A stretch of DNA of 60,912 nt from Trichoplax sp. H2 (taxonomy: Eukaryota; Placozoa; Uniplacotomia; Trichoplacea): positions 1 to 60,912 of the forward strand of contig NOWV01000294.1 of NCBI GenBank assembly GCA_003344405.1, given 5' to 3'. Made by a program: the position numbers and the translations under genes. Numbering within the stretch: the first letter of the stretch is position 1; each line of letters starts with the position of its first letter. Below the pieces are notes generated by a model. That model made no database searches. It was not told the origin of the DNA and saw nothing but the letters and a program-made list of their open reading frames with translations. Of the stretch, positions 11,276 to 24,768 are shown one piece after another.

Positions 11276-12406
11276 TTATGATAGAAGCTGATTTATAGTT
11301 TTGCCTGTAAGGTTGCTTAGTGTATTGCTTACCTATTTTAAGTTGGCCTGGGTAAATATTCTGTCTTTATATATGCTTACCAGTGCATAGTATCTACAAA
11401 TTAATGATAATTACAAATTTATGGTCATACCAAATGACTTATAATTATCGCATAGGCCGCTATATTAATTTATGGCATGGTCGTGCGATGACAGAATAAT
11501 ATTTAAACATTAAATAAACTTTCTGATATTAAGAATTTCACTACAGTATTTGAATCTATGCTGTTCCATACCTTAAAAATCTGGAAAATAAAATTAATTC
11601 GAAAGAAGACATCTGGTAGATAGCAGATCGAGTCGGTGTGTAACCTGGGCATATCACTTTTTATATAATAAATTTTTTATCAGATTTTGACCGTAGAGAA
11701 TCTCATACATCGCGAAACGTTTTCATTATCGATTTTAAAACTCACAGTATCAAATTATAGATTGAAATGATACTCTATGGGCTCAAAAATGATCTGATTT
11801 ATAGTTCATTAAATTCGCAGGTATAATCATTTGCCTTCTGAATTCTTCCTTTCCCTTAACTAAATACTATAGATATACTAGTAAGTATTGTCGATATATC
11901 GAAAAATGAAATTTTAACAGCGACTTGGCTAACGTATATTAGTACCTTATTATGCCAGTTGAAACCTTTTTATCTACCTATCTGGTTGCAAGAGGTTAAA
12001 ATTTTTACACGATGATAAGATCTTCCATCCTTTTCGGTATTTCTTTTCGATTGGTCAGATACGTTTATTATTATTAAACTGTATCAAAAATTATCCTATC
12101 TTGTATCATCCTAATCGAATAGTTTAGTTAGCATGCATTCCCTCCATATATTCTTATTTCCTACTTTATACTACATTTATGATATTTTTTATCATCGCCT
12201 CTTCAATTCAAGATCACCTTTATATACCGAATACTGCCCAATTTGATACTTGCAAAATTTTTTAAATGCGTATTAATATACACACACTCTTTAGCAGCAT
12301 TGCACGTATTCCAATAAATATAAAGGTATCACTCTTAATTATTTTTCTCTATATATAATTAATTACTGCAGTATCCTGCTTATATTGAAGTAAAAAAAAT
12401 TAAATC
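11276..12406. other. Non-coding spacer
   Basis: About 1.1 kb of AT-rich DNA between the solo LTR and the Myb/SANT-like gene. I recognise no gene or repeat. The last 100 bp presumably hold the promoter of the downstream gene, but there is no clear TATA box. Confidence 0.5.
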
Positions 12407-14209
12407 ATGGCAAATGTCAGTGGACTCTCGGGTGCTCCATTACCAAACAGGAAATCATCTGCAAGCGAAACAACTACCGATGAAGAAGAAAGTGGTTCAA
12501 GTGTACTTTCAGAAAATAGCAGCTCTAAGCCGTATGCAATAAGAAGATAATTCATGAATTTTCAACTTGCTTCACGGTTTTTGTACCATACTTTATTTCT
12601 AAGAGGGACTAAATTATTTTAAAATTAAAAGTACTTGCTTAAATCGTTCTATGTCTTAGAATGGCAAGTTTTTCCTTCATTGAATATGATACGATTTCCG
12701 AATTCTATAGTCATCGACAGAAAGCAGCCTATCTGCTGGTATCAAAATCAACTAACTACTCTTATTTCTTGGCAATAAGTTACTAAGTAGTGAAGTAATG
12801 CGATATAAAGCTATTTCAAGCTAAGATTAGTTTTAAGAATCAAAATTAATAAATTATAATCAATAGATGAAGCTTTCTGTATCCAGGTAATTATTCAGAT
12901 AGCTCGTCGATTGCCTAAGCAATTCATGAAGAGTTTTAGTAAGCTTTTTATGACAAAAGTAAAATTTGAAGGAAATGATCGTCAATCATCCTTATAGAAG
13001 TATCTTTATTTCAAATTACTGTGTAGGATCAGTTATCAGACCTAGATATGCCTATAATATTTTAGGATTAAAGTAAGATATCCCAACAAAGAGTGAAAAA
13101 ATGCCAATATAGTTTTTAGCTTGATTCAAGTTCATTTTTTTTATAGTTGTCGTAGTACCGTGCAGTTAGATTTGAAACATGACTGTTTACTTTCCGTGAT
13201 TATTTACTTCTGTCCCCATCATAATCCACAATTTTAAAGATAAATTTCGGATCAGCACGCGTTAATTGAATAACTTAAACTTTTTAAAAATTTCATACCT
13301 AAATTCTTCACCTAAAATCTGGTGAAACTTAATAAACCAGCTCAATATTGATGCAAATTTGAGTAATAATTCATTAGTAAGTCAAACATTACTATAAAGT
13401 CATGAACACATTTAACTGAACTGAATCTATGGAAAAAAACCTTGTTTTCAATAACTTAAATTATCTTCCACTTTAGAGGACCTATGGTTTGGTCAAGCAC
13501 TCATAATTCGTATCTACTACGTGAAATCTTTGCTAATAAACCGTGGATACATCGTTTTCAATCTGTTGATAGAGGCGCTGTCTGGCGAAAAATTGCTGAG
13601 AATTTAAACGCATGCCAATCAACAATATTCCGCGTTGATCATAGGAGTGTTCGCGACCATTATAATGTCTTAAAAAATAAATACCACAAAAAGCAAAGGG
13701 ATAAAACCTGGTCAGGTGGAATTGGATTAGAAGAAATGGATGATGAGAGATTACTAGCTGAAACTATAGACAGATTTGCGGAGTACGACTGGCAACACTG
13801 TAAGAAACAACGAGCAGCATTGCAGGATAAACAAAAGAAATCACAGCGCACATTGATAGAGAACCTTAGTAAAACATTTAACAGCCGAGACTGTTTGGAA
13901 AATGATGGGGATGAGCCTGCATCTCCTAGTAAAATCGCAATCATGGATACCAGCATTTGCCTTATAACAGAAAAAAGTGATCGGGATCGACAACTAAAAC
14001 TGAAAGAGATGACACTTTTATCTGACTTATATAAAAACTTGATGGAGAAAATACAGGAAAACTTTAAAGAACAAAGGCACACTCAAGAAAAATATCTGGA
14101 GGTTATAGAGGAGAGTCAAAGGCAAACAAAGACATTAATTAGTAATCAACTTGAAATGATACGGGTGCTAGCTAACATACTAGAAATGCAACAGGAAAAG
14201 TATCAGTAA
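12407..14209 (+). CDS. Myb/SANT-like DNA-binding protein with C-terminal coiled coil
   Basis: Two exons, 12407-12531 and 13477-14209, join in frame across a 945-bp intron (donor GTATGC, acceptor CTTTAG) to give 285 aa. Exon 1 encodes a Ser/Glu-rich start (about 42 aa) with the acidic run TTDEEESGSS. Exon 2 carries a trihelix or Myb/SANT-like domain at about residues 46-125, with spaced Trp residues (VWSSTHN, KPWIHRF, VWRKIAENL) followed by RSVRDHYNVLKNKYHKKQR and SGGIG. After a Ser/Pro linker comes a charged helical region from about 205 to the end, a likely coiled coil for dimerisation. Such genes are multicopy in cnidarians and placozoans and may derive from transposon-encoded DNA-binding proteins. 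The targets are unknown. A shorter 241-aa protein could start at the ATG at 13484. AATAAA occurs near 14403. Confidence 0.75.
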
Positions 14210-17200
14210 TTACTAGAAAGAAATTACCATAAAGCATGAATTAATAATATCAAAACTACAGTAGTAACAAATTTCAAACTGCCCATCTGAGAAAATCATT
14301 TAACTCACGCCTTATTTGCACTATTTATATCGTAATAAGGACATTCCGAAAGATATCTTGTTTATAAACTTTAACTGTCGAATAAGCTTTTTTCTGGTAA
14401 CGTAATAAACATGAAGTAACTAATATTATAAATTATTGTATTAATATTCCTTTCAAGAGTGTTTTATACTGACGTATAGTAATTGAAATAATCATCTGGT
14501 AAAGCTTGTCAACATTTATTAAATCCGAACTTGAAGGCTAATTACGCAAAGAATAGTACATTATTTGTGCAATTGATTAATGCAATATGAAATCGACAAT
14601 ACTACGCGTATGTTATGAAAATAAAACCAGAGCAAGTAAATTTACGTTTCTGTTTTCCAATTGGTTAAAAAGAAAATGCCAGTAAAAACGTAGTTATCAA
14701 GTAGAAATAATGAATGGAGCTAGGTTTTTGTCGATAATGCTTCCGTGTGTAGAACGAGCAGGCAATTTTGCAGCCATTTATAAGAGAACTTATCATACTA
14801 CAACAAGCTATCGGCTTATAATCTATATTTAATTAATAACTCTTTACGCTATTTTAAAAAGTAATATCCAATAAAACCTTACTTATTATTCGTTAAAAGT
14901 GTTTCTATTTGAATCACTACATTATATTGGCAGTGGCAAACAGTTACTTTTAAGCACACTTCTGTAAATGTGTGATTTATAAAGACCAAGGGCAAATGCG
15001 AATTGATTTTTTATCACTGATTAATCGCAATTTAAATGCAGTCCTTTGATAATTTCACGTTTCAATTTTTAAGGTACGGTATCATGAAGGTCAATCACAA
15101 GAGTATGTAATTATATATTATATTTTCGGAATTTACAATAGAACTAATAATTTGGCAATCAATCCTTTTCTGCTACTAAAATAAGACAATTTTTCAAGTT
15201 AAACAATTGCAACTCTGCAAACGTTTTAATGATGTAATAATGGAACAATAATTTTAAAGGAGAAAACTTCGTAACATTACAGTAAAATAAATCTTCGGAT
15301 AACCTAAGCTAGAGAATAGGACATCCAAAGCTTAAATTCTATGATAAAATTATGTAATTCACACAACTTTTTCAACTATATGCTCTCTTCGTCCTACTAC
15401 TAATTTATATTGAAATCTAATTGCTCTGATATCAGCTAATAGCTAGTATTTATAGGAAATTTGAAAACTTGCTATACTCTGATGATAATACAAAAGTTTT
15501 AGTGATAGCATCAGTTATGAGGGATATTTGTTAAAAAACAGCAAAATCCAATTTTTCTCTATAGAATTATAGTAATGTTTAGTTTAACTCACAATGAAAA
15601 AAACATTCTCATGACTATGGGATTGACTTAGCAAATACAAACGATATTACTTAAAGAACTCCTATCTTAGGTATAACATTAACTTCCAAAAAGGTTGCCC
15701 TTTGAATCTGTACGCATTTAAATCCAAATTAGTTTACTTAAGCACAAAAACTAAAAGTTTTTCTTTATGCTTATTCTTTAATCATAAATTAGATCCTTTG
15801 ATATGGATGCACGCATTCACTCTTAAGAGAGATTCGTAAAATTTCCTTAGCAATTGTCTCCAATTATTAAAAAAAATTTCTATTTATTTTGCTGCACTTA
15901 TGTACCAGAATAGATAATAACATAAACAATGAAATTTTTACGGTATTAAACTAGCTAAAAAAGCATTGCAATTCAGATTCAATGCCACAGCTTGCACAGT
16001 TACGAAAATGAGTTCTAGGATATGTCATTTAACAGGCTTTTACGCATAAATACTGGTGTAAGAGCATACATCCGGTTACCATATATATAATCCATCTGAA
16101 CTTGTGATGCAGTCGTCATTTTACTAGTAATAAATATCTCTGCCTAACGATTATTTAAGATATTTAGTTGATGCTATTGGTTGAAATCATTATTTCTTTA
16201 ATATACAATAGCACAAAAATCACTAGTTCAAATATGAATAAGATCATTATAATTAAGATTGCGTCACATAACATTAATAAATTTTGCCTTTAGCTATAAT
16301 TATTATTATAAATACTAAAGTTGCAGTTGAATATATGAAATGCGATCTCAATTTACTACTTATCACAATAGTGAATAAATATTAAAGCAGCATGATACTA
16401 TATAGATAATAAATGTCTCTACTCACCGCAAATAAGAAAGATTTTACATTCATCTGCCATTATACCGTATTAAGCTTGGTAAATAGTGTTTCTCTAGAAA
16501 GGAATAATTAAACTTCGATATAAATAATAGTTAAACAATTTCCAGTCCTATTATAAATGTTTATTATCTTGAATAGGCAAGTGTCACAAAACAGCTTTGC
16601 AACAAGATAACGCAATATACGATCAATAAGTCAATTCCTTGAACCACGTATCAAGGAACGATATCTGCACTATCACAAACACTTTTGCTCTGCTAGCAGA
16701 CTACACAAAGACTTAAACGCCTCGTATTTTACGTTAAACACTAAGTTGGAGAAATTCTTCTTTATTTCACGATATACTGCATTTATATACTATTCCTCAA
16801 TAGTTCATGAGTCATAGTTAATACAATTAACATTAGAATCATATACTGAATTAGATATTAATTTTAGCTACTGCTCCCTTAATGCAGACAACAGTATTTA
16901 CGAACATAGACATGTAATGACTAATACAGAATAGTCAGATTAGGATATGTCCTATCACGGAACATTTCCATGATAATTTACAGTCTACCATAAGTAAATT
17001 ACAATCACAATGATTCGAACTGTAAGCAGATGATTTGCATTCCCTATTATAACTATTAATTTCAGTATATGTATAAGTGTCACTGTCATAAAAAGTCAGT
17101 GCTATGTTAAAACACAGTATATCCGAATTAGAAGTTAACTAAATAAGGATAGTCTAACAGAATTATCCTAACATAGTTATTTTTACTGTAATATAGTATT

Positions 17201-20200
17201 TAACACTGTAACAGCAAGCCTAATTCTGTAAATATTCATCTTCAAATGTGATATTAAACTTATCGTACTGAAATAATGATACATTCTCATTCATTTAATC
17301 GCAATCCATCCCAGAAGTTAATATCGAATAAATCGTTAGTAATATAATATCATTTATTTGCTTAAGAAGATGCTTAAGTCCATTTTACTGTGTACCACTA
17401 CTGCAGACTTAGAAAACTTCGCATTATAGATAGCAAATAAAACACTCAGTATAAATTTTTGACGATCGCCTGATCTATTTCATTAATCGATTGAAGGCGT
17501 AAAAACAGCATATTTACTGTAAATGATTTTTTCAGCTGGTTTACAACAATATATGGGAATTAATTGAGTTTAATGATTCAAATTACTTTATCAGATAAAA
17601 GTACCTCGATCCCGAACTGATTATGTTCTCTGAGCATAGAAAGACTTATAAAAGCAAAGTAGAAGTTTTACTCACGATTAATCTACCTATATCATCAATT
17701 ATATTGATATTATCCTCCAAAAGATTGAATCAAAGTAAATTGAAATCTTCTTTTCAAGCAATAATACTAATATCCACAGCTTATCAGGGACACTGTATGT
17801 GACTTATTGATTATCATCATACAATTTTACAGCATGCACACCGTAAAATGTTCTTTGTTAAATTTTACAGATTACCAAATTGGTTGGTATTCTTATAAGT
17901 CTATCCTGGTAATGCTAAAGCAAAAAAAAAATGACCTCTAGAATACTCGAGATTCAGTAAATAAAGTATACATTTTAAGTAGAGTCAACTTAGTTCTTTT
18001 TCCCCAATAGCTTCTAAATCTAAGATATTACCCTAATGAAATATCTTAAAATTGTTAAATAAATAAATGCGATATTAATAGAGAAGTTAATTTTCAATTA
18101 TTTTTAAACCGATATAGGCTTCTATTTGCCTATCAAACAAGCATTAATTGCCGTTGAATGCAAAATACATTTCCATTAAAAATTTAGCAAACAAACATAG
18201 AAAGAATTTCTAAGCTAACAATAGATGTTATTTGACATCTTTTCGTTGATCTCCGGAAGCATTTAAAAGGCAAATGCAAGACTGGTTATCCGTATGTTTA
18301 ATTAATCGACGGTAATTTTTACGTTCACTATACATGAAGAATTATCACAATGCGTTAAAATTTTTTGTTTTGTATCATGAATGTCGATCACCGGAAAGCA
18401 ATGGCACTTTTTCTCCTCCTTTCTTCTTAAGTACTAGATGTATTGAAATTTTCAATCAAAAATTAAAAGGAAATAGTACTTAAATATGTTGTCACGAATA
18501 ATATTTCCTTCAAGGATAAAAAAACTCAATATTTTTAAGCAGCCTATTATTATATTATAAGAATACCTAGCCTGGCATACTTGAAAAAGAAAATAATAAG
18601 TCACTAAAAATCCAATTTTTATAGATAATGCTCAAATACTTAAAGTAAGAGCAATATTCTCTCAATAGTAATCACGCTATGGTTGCATTAAAACCCCATT
18701 TGAACGGAAATGCAACTTGCGATCTTAAATCTAGATTTCAAAACTATTTATAAAATTGAACCTCTAGAATGAACTAACAAAGAAATTACCCTAATCCTAT
18801 CATATAATCGTATCGATTCGCGAAAGCTATTACTAATTGTCTATTTAATATCTCAAGATTCACAATTTGATAAAACGTTAATTTATTATTAAATGCGATC
18901 AAACCATATAGATTGAAAAAGTTGCAAGGTCTTCCACTAGGTAATCAAGTTCAAGAATAGCTTTTATCGTTGGCTTTGAACGATAGATTATAGACTAGTT
19001 GATATTAAATAAAACTGTTGAATTCATTGTAATAGTGATTATGATCAGTAGAACAATTATCAGGGAAAAAAGATATAATTTAACTTATATCCGTATTTGA
19101 GCGCAGCTATCTAAGTAAGTACCATGCGTTATATAATAAAAAAATAGACATATGCGTAATATTAGTAAGTAACTATGAAAATCATTCCCATATTAATTTT
19201 TTTGCCAACCATAAATGATGTTTACTGAAATTGCTATTTCATATTTGAAAGGAGAATTCTAATTGGTTAGTAATAAATATTTCACGCAATGTCAATATTT
19301 TTAAATAATTTCTCAATTGATGAGTAAAATAAATCCAACATTAAAACTTATATTAATATTTTCAAAACAAAATTGACAATGCTTGCCGAAATAACTATTG
19401 CCAATGATTTTAGGCAGAAATTATTTTAGCAATCATTAATGCTATATACTATACTAGATAGACATGTAGCCAAAGCACTACCAATAAAATTTAACAGTTG
19501 GAGAAACTGATTCATAGATTTAGATTCATATTGACGGATAACCTTTATTGCTCCTCTATTCATCTATTTGATGAATCGAAAGCACGCATCTCCGATAATA
19601 CAAGTTATCTTCAATTTTACGTTATTTCAAATACATTTTCATTACGTATTTATAATAAATTGTTCTATTAATTAAATAATACCATCTCCTTTATTAAATT
19701 TTTTCATTCATTCTAGTAACTTTGAACGCGGCGATAAGTAAATAAAGGGGCTGCTGAATTTATGAAAACTACTTTATAAAATATTGTGTCTAAATATAGT
19801 TCTATTACTCATATAAAATTGGCTTTAAAAAATTACACTACATTTTACAGGCAATATTACTAAAGCAGATTATGCAAAAGCTTATTAATCTTGAATTAAA
19901 GATTCTCAAAGTCAGACAGCTTCAATACATGGTTAGATATCATACTTATTTACTGCTTGTATGTATCCTCTAAGATACTACTCAAAAATTTATTCGTACA
20001 TCGCTGACGATATACGTAGACGAGTCCTAATATTGATTTATCACGCCTATACTAAAGTTATCTGTCGTAATAACAGTAGTAGGAACAATAACCATACCTA
20101 GACTCTATTTCAAATGCAACTATTAATGATGACAAGTACAGTTCATATCGAGTTTGTTAGTACGAAGCCGAAGTACTCGTCATAATAGTAAACAAATATA

Positions 20201-23184
20201 ATTATGATCTAATAATGATTATACGAGTATAATTGGCTATATAACAGCATTTTTTTCTATACGGGTGTTTGCTGATGGTCAATTAATTGATTGTTATTTC
20301 ATACTACTTTCCTACCCAATATGAGCCTAAGCTAAAATAAATAATTATAGCGGCTTAGCAAAAGATAACTCATACTACGATCATAGGCAAAATTGTGGTA
20401 TAAATCCAATTGCTATAATTTACGCATTAAATCTGATTTAGATACCAGATTACTACAATAATTACGAAATGTACTTAATGATCATTCTTAAATCCATACA
20501 ACGTAAGATCGATTTAATCTAAGCTTATCATATCTTTCATGGTTCTGTATTTCTGTAACTACAGAAGCAGGCATTAATAATAATCTTACTTCTCGCGTAA
20601 CTCTCGAATTCGGAACTTAGTGGCTATTAATAACTTTAATATCGGAGGAAATGACAGATAAATTTCATTGATAAAATCTGAATAATTTATAAATTTATAC
20701 TATAGACTATAGAATATAGTAACAAATTATATATCTCTCAAGATGAAATGGATATAATAATTGATGGAACAAATTTAGTATTTAAAAGCTACACAATTCC
20801 GAGAATATCGTAGTTATGACACAAAAGAAAGCGGAATATTTACGAATATTGATAGGATAAAGTATTGTATGATGGTATGTTAGTAAATAAAGTTAAACCG
20901 ATTTTAAAAATTTAAAATGAATTAGCATTGTTCAGTTCATGCCATTCTGTGTTGATGAAAGCTAGTCTGCAACCTATGTATTTATGAGATAGCACAAAAA
21001 ACGTAGAGCATCGTTGTGTTACCCACATCATTCAAGTTTTCGAAGCATCTACTATAAAAATTTATTATTATTGTACACAATAACCAGCGTATTATATCCT
21101 CTACCTAATTCACGGACAATTCAGGCTCTTATAAATGTGTTAATTTCTACAGTATATTCTCTTTTTAGTCTTGACATTTACATTGGGAAACAACCTATTT
21201 TCTTTCTACTTCCATTTTGAAGTAGAGAGTTCGGTATTGAATTGGAAGATACGTATATTAAATTAAAGATATTTAATACGCGGAACGACAAACAAACATT
21301 TATTTATGCAAGTTGATTCCTTAAAATTACTAAATTAATACAATTTTATCGAGTTATGTTCGATGATGCTATAATTTTAATTAATAGAAACTGCGTACAA
21401 TAATTTTTAGTTACTAATAATGTAGGACAGGATGAGAATATGGAAAGTGCAATCTTACTGCCTATAGCTTTACGTATATTTCGTTCCTTTCTAATTGATA
21501 ATGTAGGAGCGTAGCATCACGTATTAGATAATTAAACTAATATCCTACTATAATATTAATAAGTTGATATTGATACTATACTTAAAATAAGAGTAACACT
21601 TTTAATCTAAAATGTATAGCCGCAGTAATTAAATCTCGAAGTATTATCTCCAAGTGCTTATAATAAGATCACGTTCAATATCACAATAGAAGAATGATGT
21701 AGATTTTATACTGGAAATGAAAATGGAGTAAAGCTGTATTCTCATTGAACCATATTAAAGAAATTTAACAACCTAAGTGATACAAATAAAGTTCCATCTT
21801 AATATTATTCTATATTAAGGTTAATATAGTTCTGTTTTTTAATGTATTGTACTATTTGCTACTATCAATAGCATTATTTATATATATATAACATTTTATA
21901 ATTGTTATCAAACTATTAAATGCATTAATTTTATAACTTCCAGGGAAAAAAGTGTCAAGGATGCGTTACCCTAGTAGTTTGCATAATAATATAACAATTG
22001 TTAATTTCCTATTTATTAACCTAAACGACCTTAATCGTTTTATTCTTATAGGGTATAAAGGTAATAAGATCTTTTCAATCGGTTAGTGGATCAATTTTTG
22101 CCGACATTATTAATTAATAATCAATAACGGATAAATTTATTTAATTGTAGCGATTAAAGTATTTAGTCAATATACAAGACCGGAAAAGTAATAAAATATT
22201 GATGTGGTTAGTGTAATAAAATCTTTTGTTCATGCCAACTTTTGTATTTTTCTACCTTACTGTCGTTTAGTTGATTAATTTTCAATCTCCAGCTTATTGG
22301 CAAGTATATTTCTATAGTAAAGATAAACTTTATTCAGCTATTATTTCTCTACAGGTCTGTGTTATAATAATCAGTCAATATACGGCTAATACTTCAATGG
22401 CCAATTTAATCGGACTCAAAATTATTAATTAACTGCAAAGATTGAGTAAAATCCAATTCTAGGAATGCCGTGTTTCAAACCAGATCCAATGCACTAAAAA
22501 ATAAAGTGAAGTACTGTAAACCTATATAAGGAAAATGAAACGAACCCAATATATTTAATCGACCAATCCTATACGTACTTATCAGCTTTCTACCTTCGTA
22601 AACATGCTTACAAACTTTTCCCTTTAGCTTCCTTACTTTAATTTCAATTGGCAGCTGTTTCAATAAAGAAATAAAAATGTAGAAATCATAAATATTAACA
22701 TGTTTATCCGCTTGCTTAAATTTACTCAGTAAAGTGGAGTACTTGTATGTCTACGCGTTTATTTGATTGCTAGTGCTCCATTACTAAAATGCTTAACTGA
22801 CCAGACCTTTAAAATATATGTCGTGGCTTACTGTAATAGCAGCAGTCTGAGCTTAGCAAGGCCTCGATATCGCATAAAACATTGTTAAATTTTTTGTTTC
22901 GTTGCTTCCTTAACTTTATTAGCCTCCGTTTAGAACTTATTTAATCTCCGCCTGTAAAAATCAGCACAAGTATTCCAAGCACTACAAATCTGAAATATCT
23001 GGTGAATTTTGCCAATTATTTTAATCCCTTATTTTGTTATATTCTATGGCATGGTAACAGCTTTAGAACATTTTTACTAAGTAGGACACAATTCTGACTT
23101 TCAGTTATCATCGTTCAATCCAAGAACAGAACTGCACTTATTTCAATTTAAATTTTTTGGCCGATTACAAAGATAGACAGCAAG
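14210..23184. other. Gene-poor AT-rich desert
   Basis: Almost 9 kb with no open frame of note on either strand, no exon I can defend, no RNA gene and no long repeat. Short simple runs occur, such as poly(A) near 17925 and TATATATATA near 21883. The last 100 bp must include the 5' flank of the first P450 gene. Unrecognised small exons or lineage-specific non-coding RNAs cannot be excluded. Confidence 0.55.
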
Positions 23185-24768
23185 ATGACACTAGTACAAG
23201 TAATTGATACTTTAGTGCCAACTTTTATTCTTGAAAAAGGCTTTAAAGCGCCATCACTGCCTTTAGTCCTCGTAACGATGGTTATTAGTTCTGTTTTTTC
23301 CGTTATCATTAAAAGAAGGGAATATATTTCTCAGTATTTTCGCATTCGTAAAGCATTGCAACACTTTCCTGGCCCAAAACCTCACTGGCTCTTTGGAAAC
23401 ATTTTTCAACTGGGAAAGCCTAATGAAAATCGTATCAAGCTAATCCATAATCATGTTAAAAAATATGATAAATGTTATACGTACTGGTTTGGAATATTTC
23501 CAGTTTTGATATGTAGCCATCGCGGTGCCGCAAAATCAATCATAAAAGCTTCGGTACCGAAAGAAAGCTGGATCGGCAATTGGATGAGACCTTGGTTAGG
23601 TCATGGATTAATTCTTGCCAGTGGCAAACGTTGGGCAAGAAACCGAAAATTATTGACATCAGTATTCCACTTTCATAACTTAAAATCATATCTGAAAGTC
23701 TACAATGAATGCGCTAATATTTTAGTTAACAAATGGCGGCAATATGCTGATATGCCGCATAGTTTTGATGAACATCCTGATATCAAAATGCTATCTTTCG
23801 ATATCATATTACAATGCGTATTTTCTGTCAAGACAGATTGTCAAATAAATAAGACTCATCATCCATATCTTACAGCTGTCCAACAATTAACGCGTCTTGT
23901 GATCGATAGAGTATTAACATTGCATCATTACATTGACTGGATTTATCTCATATCGACAAAAGGGAAGCGTTATTATGATCTATGTGATGCTGTTCATTCA
24001 TTTGCCGATCAAATAATTCAAAAACGAGTTGAGAATTTAAGATCTCATAAAGACAACAAAATGACTGATCAACAAAAACATAAGAGGATCGATTTTATTG
24101 ACATCTTATTAACTGCTCGCGATGAAACCGGTCAAGGTCTTAAGCTACGCGAAATTCGTGATGAAGCCCACACATTTATGTTTGCGGGATATGATACTAC
24201 AGCAAGTGCATTAGGTTGGACTTTATACTGCTTGGCTAAATATGGTGAGCATCAAACTAAAGTGAGAGAAGAAATCGATGTCATCTTTAAGGATAAAGAT
24301 GACGTTGAATGGGACGATTTGTCGTCCTTAACATACACTACCATGTGCATTAAGGAAGCAATGAGATTATACACAACAGTACCTAGTGTAGAAAGAAAAT
24401 TAAATCGCGACATGACAATTGATAACAAGTTCGTTCCAGCTGGAACAACGGTCCGTATTTATCTTCACGCTTTATGTAATCGTGAAGATACATGGGAAAA
24501 TCCTACAGAATTTATACCTCAACGCTTCAATACTGAAAATTCGAAACTTCGAGATCCGTATGATTATATGCCATTTTCTGCAGGTCATCGTAACTGTATC
24601 GGTAAACATTTTGCCTTGAATGAAATGAAAGTAGCAGTGTCAAAAATTTTGCATCATTATGAGTTAGAAATTGACCATCAACGATTAGCAAAGCGATATC
24701 ACGCCATCGTAAGTCAACCGGAGAATGGGTTATGGATTAAAATTAAAAATCGTCAAAGGATACATTAA
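23185..24768 (+). CDS. Cytochrome P450, CYP4-clan, copy 1
   Basis: Single exon, 527 aa, starting at an ATG in AGCAAGATGA. It is a microsomal haem monooxygenase. An N-terminal hydrophobic anchor (about 25-44) is followed by a basic stretch and the hinge FPGPKPHWLFGN. The CYP4-type C-helix reads GKRWARNRKLLTSVFHF. The I-helix is TFMFAGYDTTASALGW, the ExxR is KEAMRLY (Glu391, Arg394), and the haem loop is PFSAGHRNCIGKHFA with the thiolate Cys471. CYP4 enzymes typically omega-hydroxylate fatty acids or eicosanoids, but substrate cannot be read from sequence. The I-helix Glu that forms a covalent haem ester in many vertebrate CYP4s is Ala here. The N-terminus is about 20 aa longer than in the two downstream copies. 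AATAAA lies near 24823. Confidence 0.93.
   Translation: MTLVQVIDTLVPTFILEKGFKAPSLPLVLVTMVISSVFSVIIKRREYISQYFRIRKALQHFPGPKPHWLFGNIFQLGKPNENRIKLIHNHVKKYDKCYTYWFGIFPVLICSHRGAAKSIIKASVPKESWIGNWMRPWLGHGLILASGKRWARNRKLLTSVFHFHNLKSYLKVYNECANILVNKWRQYADMPHSFDEHPDIKMLSFDIILQCVFSVKTDCQINKTHHPYLTAVQQLTRLVIDRVLTLHHYIDWIYLISTKGKRYYDLCDAVHSFADQIIQKRVENLRSHKDNKMTDQQKHKRIDFIDILLTARDETGQGLKLREIRDEAHTFMFAGYDTTASALGWTLYCLAKYGEHQTKVREEIDVIFKDKDDVEWDDLSSLTYTTMCIKEAMRLYTTVPSVERKLNRDMTIDNKFVPAGTTVRIYLHALCNREDTWENPTEFIPQRFNTENSKLRDPYDYMPFSAGHRNCIGKHFALNEMKVAVSKILHHYELEIDHQRLAKRYHAIVSQPENGLWIKIKNRQRIH

Noticed and set aside
13660-14082. Minus-strand 140-aa frame antisense to the Myb/SANT-like gene
   Set aside because: Cys/Ser-rich shadow of the Lys/Glu-rich coding strand, with no domain.
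17021-17045. Possible tRNA T-arm (GATTCGAACTG)
   Set aside because: The T-stem does not pair, and no D-arm, anticodon arm or acceptor stem fits upstream.
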